From: Bacillus sp. PK3_68 | GTDB taxonomy: Bacteria; Bacillota; Bacilli; Bacillales; Domibacillaceae | NCBI RefSeq assembly: GCF_003600835.1 | Contig: NZ_NQYC01000001.1 | Span: forward strand, 2,436,001-2,500,000 | DNA: 64,000 nt | Direction of reading: 5' to 3' | Shown: positions 45,062-53,509 of the stretch, piece after piece | Position numbering within the stretch: the first letter of the stretch is position 1 | Layout: every line of letters begins with the position of its first letter | Program-made: the position numbers and the translations under genes | The notes under the pieces: model-generated | Database searches by the model: none | What the model was told of the DNA's origin: nothing | What the model saw: only the letters and a program-made list of their open reading frames with translations

Positions 45062-45939
45062 TCCATTTTATCCTCCACTTCTTTTCTCAATGGCATGCCG
45101 CCTTGCGCGCCAAACTTCATGACGGATAATGAAGCCGCCCGATTAGCAAAACGAAGGCTTTCTTCGATTGTTTTTCCTTCTGCTAAAGCTACGGCAAGCG
45201 CGGCATTGAAAGTATCCCCTGCACCTGTCGTATCAACTGCTTCTACAGCATAAGAAGGAATGAGCACTTCACTTTTGCCATTAAAATAACGGACGCCCCG
45301 CTTCCCCTCCGTAATAAATAATTTTTCGGGATATTTTGTTAATGCTTCTCCCGCACTGATCCCCGCAAATAATAATGCTGCTTCATGTTCATTCGGGGTA
45401 ATGTAGGCCGCTTTCTCGATTACATTTTCACTGATCAGACGGGCTGGGGCTGGGTTCAACAGCAGTGGCACACCAAGCTCATAACATAAATCCGCTACAT
45501 ATTCTACCGTTTCTTCGGGAATCTCCTGCTGGATTAAAACAATATCTGCCTGCTCAATAGCCCGCTTGGCATGTTTTACATAGGCGGGTGTCACAGCATC
45601 GTTCGCTCCTTTTACGACAACAATGCTGTTGTCTCCTTCTGCTAAAATAATGTGGGCTGTTCCGCTTTCCATTTCGGTAACCGGTTCCACATAGTTGATT
45701 CGCACCTGATTATCAGCAAAGTTTTTAAGTATTTCCTTTCCGTAATGATCATCTCCGACACAGCCGACCATATATACTTCTGCGCCAAGCCGGGCGGCAG
45801 CTACCGCCTGATTTGCCCCTTTGCCACCAGGAACGGTCTTAAATGACTCTCCAAGTACCGTCTCTCCTGCTTCTGGCCGTTTGGCCGATGTAACGACTAA
45901 ATCCATGGATGAACTGCCAATTACTGCAACTTTAACCAT
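45058..45939 (-). CDS. rbsK: ribokinase
   Basis: PfkB-family kinase phosphorylating ribose to ribose-5-phosphate, 293 residues. Signatures are [15 protein letters not shown] near residue 38 and [14 protein letters not shown] near 250, which contains the catalytic Asp and anion hole. It overlaps rbsR by eight bases and rbsD by four, so the first three genes of the operon are tightly coupled. Confidence 0.95.
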   Translation of the reverse strand: MVKVAVIGSSSMDLVVTSAKRPEAGETVLGESFKTVPGGKGANQAVAAARLGAEVYMVGCVGDDHYGKEILKNFADNQVRINYVEPVTEMESGTAHIILAEGDNSIVVVKGANDAVTPAYVKHAKRAIEQADIVLIQQEIPEETVEYVADLCYELGVPLLLNPAPARLISENVIEKAAYITPNEHEAALLFAGISAGEALTKYPEKLFITEGKRGVRYFNGKSEVLIPSYAVEAVDTTGAGDTFNAALAVALAEGKTIEESLRFANRAASLSVMKFGAQGGMPLRKEVEDKME

Positions 45940-46921
45940 CCTTCTTCACCTTCCTCGTTGTATTTCTTTCTACAAATGTAACTGGCAGTTGAATGTTCTG
46001 CTCGGTCACCTGCTCTTTTTTGATTAACTTTAACAAAAGTTGGGCTGCTTGTTTTCCCATTTCATATACCGGTTGTCGTATTGTCGATAAGGCGGGGAAA
46101 AGCAGTCTGCTCATTGGAATATCATCAAAACCAATAATTTGGACCTCATCCGGAATCGACTTGCCAATTCGTAAAGCTTCATGAAGCACGGCCGCAGCCG
46201 TCATATCATTGCTTGCAAGAATTCCATCCGTTCCAGGATAATGGCTAAAAAGCTCCTTTGCTCTCTGCTCTGCTTCTTCATATGTTAAGGAGGCCATCTG
46301 TATCACATGAAAATCTACATTTGCACCTGCCAGCACCTCAACAGCGCCAAGGAAACGGTCCTGCACCGGGGAAATGTTCCCTGGTCCTTTTAATAGGGTA
46401 ATGTTATGGCTGCCACGGCTGATCAACTCACGAGCAGCAATTCTGCCGCCTTCCCTGCCATCTGCATATACCGTATAATTTCCCCCGTGTGTCCGGTCAA
46501 GCAATACAGTTGGAATGACGTGCGGCTCATCCTTGTGCAAACCGGATGTCTGCGTGGCGGAAATCATGCCAACTACCTGATTTTGCAAAAATGTATCTAT
46601 ATAGGCCTGCTCTTTTTCCGGATTTTCATCACTGTTGCCAAATAAAAGGCGAAATCCCTGCTTTTGTAGCTCATCCTCCACTCCTCTTGCCAGTTCTGGG
46701 AAAAAAGGATTCGTAATATCAGGGAGAAGCAGGCCGACAAGCTTTGATTTTCTCTTGAAAAGTGACCTGGCTACTTCATTGGGGCTGTAATTTAACTTTT
46801 CTATCGCTTGCTGAACTTTTTTTAAGGTATCCTCATGCACATACCCTTTGCCGTTTAGCACACGGGACACGGTTGCTACTGAAACCCCTGCTTCCGAGGC
46901 AACATCTCTTATCGTAGCCAT
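45932..46921 (-). CDS. rbsR: ribose operon repressor, LacI family
   Basis: DNA-binding regulator with an N-terminal LacI-type HTH (ATIRDVASEAGVSVATVSRVLNG, split here only for description) and a ribose-binding-protein-like effector domain. ATG 46921 with AAAGGACG upstream is the correct start; the longer open frame would run through the operator and promoter region. The resulting 329 residues match the family. As first gene of rbsRKDACB it represses its own operon until ribose binds. A LacI/CcpA-type palindrome lies at the transcription start. Confidence 0.94.
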   Translation of the reverse strand: MATIRDVASEAGVSVATVSRVLNGKGYVHEDTLKKVQQAIEKLNYSPNEVARSLFKRKSKLVGLLLPDITNPFFPELARGVEDELQKQGFRLLFGNSDENPEKEQAYIDTFLQNQVVGMISATQTSGLHKDEPHVIPTVLLDRTHGGNYTVYADGREGGRIAARELISRGSHNITLLKGPGNISPVQDRFLGAVEVLAGANVDFHVIQMASLTYEEAEQRAKELFSHYPGTDGILASNDMTAAAVLHEALRIGKSIPDEVQIIGFDDIPMSRLLFPALSTIRQPVYEMGKQAAQLLLKLIKKEQVTEQNIQLPVTFVERNTTRKVKKDG

Positions 46922-46939
46922 TTTTTTCGTCCTTTCTAT

Positions 46940-46955
46940 GTGTAACCGTTTACAC
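46940..46955. promoter_or_regulatory. RbsR operator / cre-like palindrome
   Basis: GTGTAACCGTTTACAC, arms GTGTAA/TTACAC around a central CCGT; on the minus strand it matches the cre consensus TGWAANCGNTNWCA. It covers the predicted transcription start, suiting repression by RbsR and possibly CcpA. Confidence 0.85.
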
Positions 46956-46957
46956 AA

Positions 46958-46986
46958 ATTGTATCATAATTTTTCTCCTGCTTCAA
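46958..46986 (-). promoter_or_regulatory. sigma-A promoter of the rbs operon
   Basis: TTGAAG (46986-46981) and TACAAT (46963-46958) on the minus strand with a 17-base spacer; the operator follows at once. Confidence 0.85.
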
Positions 46987-47150
46987 TTTAAAATATAACT
47001 ATTTAGCCTATATTCTTTTTCACTACTTTCAATACTATTTAGCCGAGGCACGAAAGTTCACCTGCTGCAATCCTGTTGCTCTAGACTCACTCAAATTCTA
47101 CCTGTTATGCTTATATTACAAGAGACAAGTAAGTTTGCGGAGGCTTAAAA

Positions 47151-48023
47151 ATGGATACTTACAAGGATTTAAAACAAGGAGAGAAAGGTGCCTGGCTCAG
47201 TATTATTGCTTACATTTTCCTTTCTATCCTAAAACTTTCTGTTGGATATATCGGCCATTCAAAAGCTTTGCAAGCGGATGGTTTAAATAATACTACGGAT
47301 GTCATCGCTTCTATTGCTATTTTAATCGGTTTGAAAATTGCCCGTAAGCCGCCTGATGCCGATCATCAGTATGGGCATTTTCGCGCTGAAACCATCGCTT
47401 CGCTCATTGCTGCTTTTATTATGATCAGTGTTGGTTTTCAGGTTCTGCTTGAAGCAGGTCGCTCTTTCTTTCTGGTCGAGGAGAAATCACCTGACATGTT
47501 GACTGCATGGACTGCCCTGTTTAGCGCAGGCATCATGTATGCCGTTTATCGTTACAATCTTCGTTTGGCAAAAAAAATTAGCAGCCAATCTATTATGGCA
47601 GCTGCTCAAGACAATCGCTCGGATGCACTAGTAAGTATAGGCGCCTTCGTCGGTATCGCTGGAACCAAATTTGGATTAAACTGGCTTGATACATTTACAG
47701 CTTTTATTGTCGGGCTTTTAATTATAAAAACAGCATGGGAGATTTTTAAACAATCGACACATGCGTTAACCGATGGCTTCGACCAAGCACTTGTGGAGGA
47801 GATACGGGACACGATTGCTCTCGTTTCTGGTGTACAGCAGGTACGCAGCGTAAAGGCCAGGATGCATGGCAATTCTACTCTTGTCGATGTAACCGTTACA
47901 GTCAACCCACAACTTAATGTAGTTGACAGCCATTTAATTACTGAACAAATCGAAGAAATTCTGCTAGAAAAATACAATGTTCAATATGCGATCGTTCATA
48001 CTGAACCGGATACTTCCTCTTAA
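47151..48023 (+). CDS. cation diffusion facilitator, Mn-exporter-like
   Basis: Metal/H+ antiporter exporting divalent cations, 290 residues with six helices and a C-terminal cytoplasmic ferredoxin-like domain (about 205-288). The metal site in helices 2 and 5 reads ADGLNNTTDV and QDNRSDALVS, with Asn replacing the His of zinc transporters. This resembles the B. subtilis manganese exporters MneS (YeaB) and MneP (YdfM), so manganese is the best guess. ATG 47151 has GCGGAGG eight bases upstream. No yybP-ykoY-type manganese riboswitch is visible in the 190 bp upstream. It ends at a strong terminator. Confidence 0.88.
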   Translation: MDTYKDLKQGEKGAWLSIIAYIFLSILKLSVGYIGHSKALQADGLNNTTDVIASIAILIGLKIARKPPDADHQYGHFRAETIASLIAAFIMISVGFQVLLEAGRSFFLVEEKSPDMLTAWTALFSAGIMYAVYRYNLRLAKKISSQSIMAAAQDNRSDALVSIGAFVGIAGTKFGLNWLDTFTAFIVGLLIIKTAWEIFKQSTHALTDGFDQALVEEIRDTIALVSGVQQVRSVKARMHGNSTLVDVTVTVNPQLNVVDSHLITEQIEEILLEKYNVQYAIVHTEPDTSS

Positions 48024-48154
48024 ACGCATGACCCTGCTCATAGTGAATGTTGGTTTGCCCTCTAGCCGCTTCGCTTTTCACTCTAATCAACCTGCAAAAA
48101 ATTAATACGGTCCTTTAACAAGGATAACTGAATAACAAATCGCTATCTCTAAAA

Positions 48155-48196
48155 AATAAGAAAAGAAGGGTCAATTCTGACCCTTCTTTTCTTATT
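48155..48196. terminator. bidirectional terminator, end of the Ter operon
   Basis: AATAAGAAAAGAAGGGTCA pairs perfectly over 19 bp with its complement around ATTC. It overlaps the last codons of the convergent Ter gene. Confidence 0.93.
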
Positions 48197-48806
48197 TTGA
48201 ACCGGCTACCCAGTTCATTCCCCAATTATAAGCCCGATCCATTTGCTTGTGTCCCGGGAAATATTCAACTAGCCTTTTAACGCTGAACGTTTCATTTTGG
48301 ACATTTTCAATCATGGCGATCGCACACATAATCTGACCGTTGCGATGCTCATCAAGCTTTACAACAATTTCCTCTCCATGAGAGTAGGTTAACCTAACGA
48401 CTCCATCTGCCTCTGACCAGTTAGCTGCCCCTTCATAAATGAAGGCATATACGAGTACTCGCTTAATGTCAGCGAGGCGGGAGCCATTGATTCGTAGGTT
48501 TTCTCCTCCGGCAGAAGCCCCTGTCCTATCATCGTGATCAAGCTGGATATAAGGCCGATTATTTAATGAGCCAAAGGCATTTCCCAGTGCCTGGACGCAC
48601 CCTTTCTCTCCTGAATTTAATTCAAACAAACAGCCAAGGTCTAAATCAAAGTTTTTTGTACCTCCGCCAAACAGGGATGATAAAAACCCACCGCCTTTAG
48701 CTGCTTTTGAGCTTTGATTCCAATTTAAATTAACTAAGACTTCCCCAATGTCACTGCCTTTTTTAGACAGATTAATGGACTGCCCTTTTTTCTTTAATTC
48801 AATCAT
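48192..48806 (-). CDS. TerD/TerA-like tellurium-resistance domain protein
   Basis: Last gene of the Ter operon, 204 residues. The opening KKGQSINLSKKG is TerD-like and is followed by a glycine-rich insert (GGGFLSSLFGGG) also seen in the TerD at 58.2-58.8 kb. FDLDLGCLFEL and IQLDHDDRTGASAGGENLRI correspond to the metal-binding strands and loop. The loop is closer to TerA than to the GDGDDEQ loop of the TerD trio. The final 40 residues (FSVKRLVEYFPGHKQMDRAYNWGMNW) are unlike the trio. Probably a Ca2+-binding scaffold of the membrane-associated Ter complex. Twelve bp separate it from telA. Confidence 0.85.
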   Translation of the reverse strand: MIELKKKGQSINLSKKGSDIGEVLVNLNWNQSSKAAKGGGFLSSLFGGGTKNFDLDLGCLFELNSGEKGCVQALGNAFGSLNNRPYIQLDHDDRTGASAGGENLRINGSRLADIKRVLVYAFIYEGAANWSEADGVVRLTYSHGEEIVVKLDEHRNGQIMCAIAMIENVQNETFSVKRLVEYFPGHKQMDRAYNWGMNWVAGSK

Positions 48807-48818
48807 CTACGTTCACCT

Positions 48819-49895
48819 CTATCTCCCGTAATTTTTCATGCTTTCCTGCAGTTGGGCAATTCGCTTCATGCCGTCTTCTCTGGCTCGTTTATTTTCTTCT
48901 TCAATGGCTATTGTTTCATCCAGCCCTTTGACAATCGTATTCCAGCTTTCCTCAATCGTTTCAATTTTGATGCTTGGGCCGCCGGCAAGCCGGGCAATGT
49001 CTGCACTTTGGTTAGCAATATTTTGGGAATTGCGCAGCAGCATTTCATTCGTCCGTTTGTCCAGCTCACTCATTGAATCGGCAACCAGCTTCTGTCGCTT
49101 GGCAGCCACTGCTTGGATAATGCCATTTTTAAAGATCGGGATGGTGGTGATGAATGCCGAGTTAATCTTACCGATCAGCTTGGTGTTTCCTCGTTGCAAA
49201 AGGCGGATTTGTGGAGCTGTTTGTAAGGCAACCATTCTTGCCATCTCTAAATCATAGACACGCTCTTCGAGCGCCTGAATAGCATTATTTAACGTGCTGA
49301 GCTCCATCTGTGCCAGCTGGTCGCCGCTGGATACTCGCTGTTCAAGCCCAGGAACCATCTTTTTCAGTTCCTCAATCTTCATTTGTCCCGCAACTACATA
49401 CTTTTCCAATGCCATGTAATATTGATAGTTCTGTTCATACATTTGATCCATGTTGTTAGTAGAGCGGATCATTTCATCTTTGTATTTAGAAATCTCAATA
49501 TGAATTTTTTCAATTTCTTTGCCGAGTGTCTGATATTTACCGAAGATTTTTTCAATCATTTTTTCTCCGCGGTTAAACAGCTTGCCTAAAAAACCTTTTG
49601 GCTCTTCAAAATCGTTTTTGTCAAACTTGTCCATCGTTTTTCCGAGCTGTTTCAACAATGCGCCAGAATCGGTCACACTGGAGGAACGCATGGAAGCCAA
49701 AATCCGGTCTGAAAAAGCTGAAATTTCCTCAGCTGGTTCTTTTCCAAATTCTAGTAGAGCCGTTTGGTTTCTTGGATCAATCGTCCGGACAAGATTTTGC
49801 ACTTCCGGTTCATTGCGAAGCTGCAGACGCATCTCCTCGGCTTTATTTTCATTTTCCGCTAATAATTCAATTTCATTTTTCGTGATTTCCGGCAT
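48819..49895 (-). CDS. yceH: toxic anion resistance protein TelA/YceH
   Basis: TelA-family protein of 358 residues, highly helical with predicted coiled coils at about 120-220 and 325-356. KGFLGKLFNRGEK is the amphipathic segment near residue 105 and DPRNQTALLEFG the conserved N-terminal motif. Known as a partner of TerC/TerD in tellurite, phage and stress resistance, acting at the membrane. It follows yceG by 18 bp, as in B. subtilis yceG-yceH. Symbol given by gene order and length. Confidence 0.88.
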   Translation of the reverse strand: MPEITKNEIELLAENENKAEEMRLQLRNEPEVQNLVRTIDPRNQTALLEFGKEPAEEISAFSDRILASMRSSSVTDSGALLKQLGKTMDKFDKNDFEEPKGFLGKLFNRGEKMIEKIFGKYQTLGKEIEKIHIEISKYKDEMIRSTNNMDQMYEQNYQYYMALEKYVVAGQMKIEELKKMVPGLEQRVSSGDQLAQMELSTLNNAIQALEERVYDLEMARMVALQTAPQIRLLQRGNTKLIGKINSAFITTIPIFKNGIIQAVAAKRQKLVADSMSELDKRTNEMLLRNSQNIANQSADIARLAGGPSIKIETIEESWNTIVKGLDETIAIEEENKRAREDGMKRIAQLQESMKNYGR

Positions 49896-49913
49896 GATTT
49901 TCCTCCCCTTCCA

Positions 49914-51530
49914 CTAAAAAATTTGTTTTAAAATCCGGCTAAAAATGGAATGATCTTTTTTTCCGTTATTAAATGGCAAGTCAAATACCATGTCTTCAAG
50001 CAAATGATGATCAAAATACTGTTTATCAATAAACCTTTCCAAATCATTGTGGCCGGGTGGATTATACAAAATAATGTCCAGCCCGAACTCACTGAGCATC
50101 AAGAGTAAAGCTGCATCTGCCCGCGATAGATCACCATTTTTTTCGTTGTTGTACAAAATGATTTTTGGTATGTCCTGCGAATAGTCAAATGTTTGCAGCA
50201 AATTTAGGATCTCTTGCGGAATAGTGATTGCTTGTGTAAACAAATACAGCTGAACATCCTCTTCCGCCTCTCCTGAAAGCGGCTTAAGTTTTGGATGGGC
50301 ACACATCCGAGAAATAGCAGCAGCGATTCCCATTTGCAAGCCATCATGTAGCTGACCGTATTGCCACCAATTGCTTTCGATCATTTTTTTAGGATCGAGC
50401 AGGCCCTCTTTATTCAATGCATGACGATAGTGAAACTGATTATTCGCTTTTCCTTCCTGCTTATAAGGAAATTTCCTGATGGTTAAAGCATTTGAACAGC
50501 TTGTCAGCCTGTTCATATTTTCCCAATATTCTTTTCTGTTCTTAGATACGCCGGAAATTTTGGCAAATAAGTTAGGGATTTTCACTTCTTCTGCATCAGC
50601 CGAGAAGCCTGGCCGGATAAATGCTTTTTCTTTTGCCAGCAAGAAAACCTCATCATATGTGGTCTTCAAGATAACAGATACCGGAAGATGGTTGCGAAAT
50701 TGCCACGGTTTATAGAAAGCTGATCCCTCATGGTTCAGTACTTGTTCAATTTCCTTTGAAGCACGATAAGCGACCGTTCCCTGGCGCTTCGGCTCTTCCT
50801 CAGGAAAAGGCTGCATTTTCATTGTAGAAGGATAGTCTGCCCGTACTGTCCACTTGTTCTCTGGATCGACTTCCCGAAAGTCGTCTTTTCCTTCAGGATG
50901 TAGAATAACAACATCCATGCCCAAAAGAATTAAATAGTATAAGAAATATACTTGGCTCTTACTCATGTCACCATACCAAATCACATGTGGCACGTCTTGT
51001 TCAATCGGTGTCTCTTTCACCCATGGATCTAAATGATTCCAAATCCATTTCACTATATCTAGAAACACTCGTCTAAATTCTGGATGGCTAAAGGATCCAG
51101 CATGATTCGCTTGAAAGAGAGAGAAAACATCGATCAGTGCTGAACGAACAAGCCGGTTAAAATCCGGGTCTTTCTTATACTTTGGCAGCAATTCAGCGCC
51201 TTCAAGGAAAGCGACAAACCGGTTAACAGAAAGGCCGGGTTCATGTTGAATCACATGATAAATCTTTTGGATCGATTGAAAGCGGTCATTGGGCATCGTC
51301 TTATCGAGTGTTTCCGATAGAACGCATACGTGAGGCTGCTGGCTAAGTAAATAAAGTGAAAGCAAATATTCGGTTTCATCAAAGCCGGCACCTAGTATCC
51401 GTGCTGCTACCCGACTATATTGCACGTCCTCTTCTGTTTGATAGTAGTCAGACCGATCAGTAATCGGTTTAGCTAATTCGTTTGCCCAGTTTGTGTAATC
51501 GACCTGCATTGTAATAGGTTCTCTTTTCAT
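49914..51530 (-). CDS. yceG: YceG-type component of the Ter biosynthetic module
   Basis: Protein of 538 residues, similar by length and context to B. subtilis YceG (Pfam family YceG_bac, described as a putative part of the Ter 'biosynthetic module'). ATG 51530 is chosen, seven bases from AAGGAGG; the ATG at 51536 is too close. No catalytic motif is obvious. Two similar segments (VPHVIWYGDMSKSQVYFLYYLILLGMDVVILHPEG and IPKIILYNNEKNGDLSRAD... LLMLSEFGLDIILYNPPG in shortened form) suggest an internal repeat of a Rossmann-like fold. Function unknown. Confidence 0.85.
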   Translation of the reverse strand: MKREPITMQVDYTNWANELAKPITDRSDYYQTEEDVQYSRVAARILGAGFDETEYLLSLYLLSQQPHVCVLSETLDKTMPNDRFQSIQKIYHVIQHEPGLSVNRFVAFLEGAELLPKYKKDPDFNRLVRSALIDVFSLFQANHAGSFSHPEFRRVFLDIVKWIWNHLDPWVKETPIEQDVPHVIWYGDMSKSQVYFLYYLILLGMDVVILHPEGKDDFREVDPENKWTVRADYPSTMKMQPFPEEEPKRQGTVAYRASKEIEQVLNHEGSAFYKPWQFRNHLPVSVILKTTYDEVFLLAKEKAFIRPGFSADAEEVKIPNLFAKISGVSKNRKEYWENMNRLTSCSNALTIRKFPYKQEGKANNQFHYRHALNKEGLLDPKKMIESNWWQYGQLHDGLQMGIAAAISRMCAHPKLKPLSGEAEEDVQLYLFTQAITIPQEILNLLQTFDYSQDIPKIILYNNEKNGDLSRADAALLLMLSEFGLDIILYNPPGHNDLERFIDKQYFDHHLLEDMVFDLPFNNGKKDHSIFSRILKQIF

Positions 51531-51577
51531 CTCCATCCCTCCTTTCAGTGAATAAAATAAAGGAATGCAAGCGATAC

Positions 51578-52384
51578 TTAATAGGATTTAGAAACGGCTT
51601 CCAGCCTCTTTGCCAGCGCCGCCTCTAATATTTCTTCTGCCGCCAAAATGCCGGATGCCTTCGTCAGTCCTAAATGCCCGTGCTTGGCTGCTGCCTCACC
51701 ATGGCGCGGAATCAACCCGCAGCCGGATTTCTCAATTAAACATAGATCCAGATAAGAATCTCCCGCCGTAAAGACTTGTTTCTTTCCCTCTTTCTCAGAA
51801 AGGTATTGAACAGCATCCCATTTGTTGACAAAGCTAGGGATAAAATATACTTTTCTTCCTTGAAGAGAAAAGATCCAGCCACATTCAGCTGCCCACTCCG
51901 CATACTCATTCATCACTTCTGCTGGAGCAAGCTCCGGTTTAATAATTAAATAAATGAAAAAGTGATCTACTACCCGGATAGATTCCAGCCAGACGGAATC
52001 TGCCGTTTGGCTAATTTTCTTTTTTACTTCCTCTAAAGGCGTAGAGTTTTGATTAATTTTCGCTTCCATATAGCCCTGCCAATCACGGTCCACTTGCCCA
52101 TTTTCAAGAATCACGCCGCCATTGCATGTCACTGCATATTTCGGTCGGATTTCTTCCTGAAATAGCGAAATCCGCTTGTATTGGTCCACGGTTCGCGTTG
52201 TCACCGGAAGAAACATCATCTGTTCTGACAGCTCCCGCAAAAGGTCGATCGCCTTTTCAGTCATAAATGAAATTTCTTTGCCCTTATATATTTCAACATT
52301 GCGGATAGGCATGTCTGGCTTAGTTGCGTCAAAAAACCTGTTTGAGTAAATCAGGGTCCGATCTAAATCACTCGCAAAAATCAC
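51578..52384 (-). CDS. HAD-superfamily phosphatase of the Ter biosynthetic module
   Basis: Cof-type HAD hydrolase of 268 residues. Motif I is DLDRT (Asp6 nucleophile, Asp8), motif II VTTRT, motif III a Lys in NKWDAV, motif IV GDSYLDLCLI. The cap between about 85 and 185 is C2-type. It starts at GTG 52384, which overlaps the stop of the StiP-like gene as GTGA, so translation is coupled. In the published analysis of Ter systems a HAD phosphatase accompanies two phosphoribosyltransferase-like proteins and is thought to dephosphorylate a nucleotide-like product. Confidence 0.87.
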   Translation of the reverse strand: MIFASDLDRTLIYSNRFFDATKPDMPIRNVEIYKGKEISFMTEKAIDLLRELSEQMMFLPVTTRTVDQYKRISLFQEEIRPKYAVTCNGGVILENGQVDRDWQGYMEAKINQNSTPLEEVKKKISQTADSVWLESIRVVDHFFIYLIIKPELAPAEVMNEYAEWAAECGWIFSLQGRKVYFIPSFVNKWDAVQYLSEKEGKKQVFTAGDSYLDLCLIEKSGCGLIPRHGEAAAKHGHLGLTKASGILAAEEILEAALAKRLEAVSKSY

Positions 52385-53496
52385 TTGTTCTCCTCCATTG
52401 GCTTAATTAATCCACAGCATGTATAAGACATTTGTTTATATTCCTCCACAGGGACATTTCTTTCTTTTGCTAATTGAAAAATATGTTTTAGCCGAATATC
52501 CTCTTTGTCTTTCACCAGTATTTTCCAAGGGACACGACGGAGGAGAACTCTGGTCGTTTCTCCTGCACCTGGCTTAATCAGATTAATATCTTTGATGCCA
52601 AATTCTTTTTGAATCGCTTCAATGGAGCGGAGACCTTCCCATGTAGGTGTCCGATTTGCTTTTTGCAAGTCTGCTTTTGCTTGTTTAACAAGCGGCAAAA
52701 CAGCCGCAAACTCCCCCGCAATGATGTCAATATAGTAATTAGACAAGTCTTTATCTGCTAACTCCCTATATACTTTCGCCCCGTGGAAGTCACCGGCCTT
52801 TATCCAATGATCATTTAAGACCGTCCGGCTGACAAGCCCTGATACAGTAGAATTAAGACAGGCGCTTGGAATAAGAAAATCCTCTCTCGTACCGAACAAA
52901 GAAGAGCAATGGCCGGGATCAGCCAGCACAGCGAGCTCATCATCCAGTGTAACGCCATACTTTTCTTTAAATAAGCGTGCGGAACGCGTTAACTCCTTGG
53001 AGATGGCTCCTTTTCCTGTCCAGCCATCGACAAATACAAGGCGCTTGCCCGGGTGCTGCTCCAGTAAGTATAAAAGAGCATTCTCATCAATTCCCCGCCC
53101 ACGAATAATAGACACACTATAATGAGGCACTGTCCACCCATAAGCTTCTTTTACATACCGTTTCATTAAAATGCCGATAGGCGTACCTGCTCTAGCGAGA
53201 GAAACAAACACTATATCCCGGCCTTTTTCATCGATAATTAACTCAGAAACTACGCCAGCAGCAGTCGCTACCTTTTGCTTATAAATCTCAAGGGATTCAT
53301 GAAATAGCTGTAAATATTCTTCTGACGGCTGATACTCTACTGGCAGCATTTCAGAATAATGCACCCCTTGCTGAATGGCCCATTCCCTTTCCTTGGTATC
53401 CTTTTCTAAAGCTGCTTCAGACAAGTCTTTTAACAAAAAAATCACATCTTCCACAGAATAGCTGCCGGTAACCGTTTGTCTGGCATTCTCTATCAT
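52381..53496 (-). CDS. StiP-like protein (PRTase-related fold) with C-terminal PELOTA-like domain
   Basis: Ter-module protein of 371 residues. The segment RLVFVDGWTGKGAIS (around residue 150) is the altered PRPP-loop of the StiP/'PRTase_1' family, where Trp and Gly replace the acidic pair of true phosphoribosyltransferases. The C-terminal 75 residues (RVLLRRVPWKILVKDKEDIRLKHI split, then LAKERNVPVEEY) look like a PELOTA-type RNA-binding domain with the usual ending SYTCCGLIKP. Some databases call the family a predicted cysteine protease. It starts 13 bp after the TRSP-PRTase gene. Reaction unproven. Confidence 0.8.
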   Translation of the reverse strand: MIENARQTVTGSYSVEDVIFLLKDLSEAALEKDTKEREWAIQQGVHYSEMLPVEYQPSEEYLQLFHESLEIYKQKVATAAGVVSELIIDEKGRDIVFVSLARAGTPIGILMKRYVKEAYGWTVPHYSVSIIRGRGIDENALLYLLEQHPGKRLVFVDGWTGKGAISKELTRSARLFKEKYGVTLDDELAVLADPGHCSSLFGTREDFLIPSACLNSTVSGLVSRTVLNDHWIKAGDFHGAKVYRELADKDLSNYYIDIIAGEFAAVLPLVKQAKADLQKANRTPTWEGLRSIEAIQKEFGIKDINLIKPGAGETTRVLLRRVPWKILVKDKEDIRLKHIFQLAKERNVPVEEYKQMSYTCCGLIKPMEENK

Positions 53497-53509
53497 CTAA
53501 ACGCTCCTC

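Noticed and set aside
46922-46957. RbsR start at 46957 (twelve extra residues)
   Set aside because: The extension is encoded by the operator and start-site region; ATG 46921 has the ribosome site and the standard LacI-family N-terminus.
46960-47150. yybP-ykoY-type manganese riboswitch before the CDF exporter
   Set aside because: The region is short and the conserved helices and loop sequences were not found by eye; the same holds upstream of the TerC gene.
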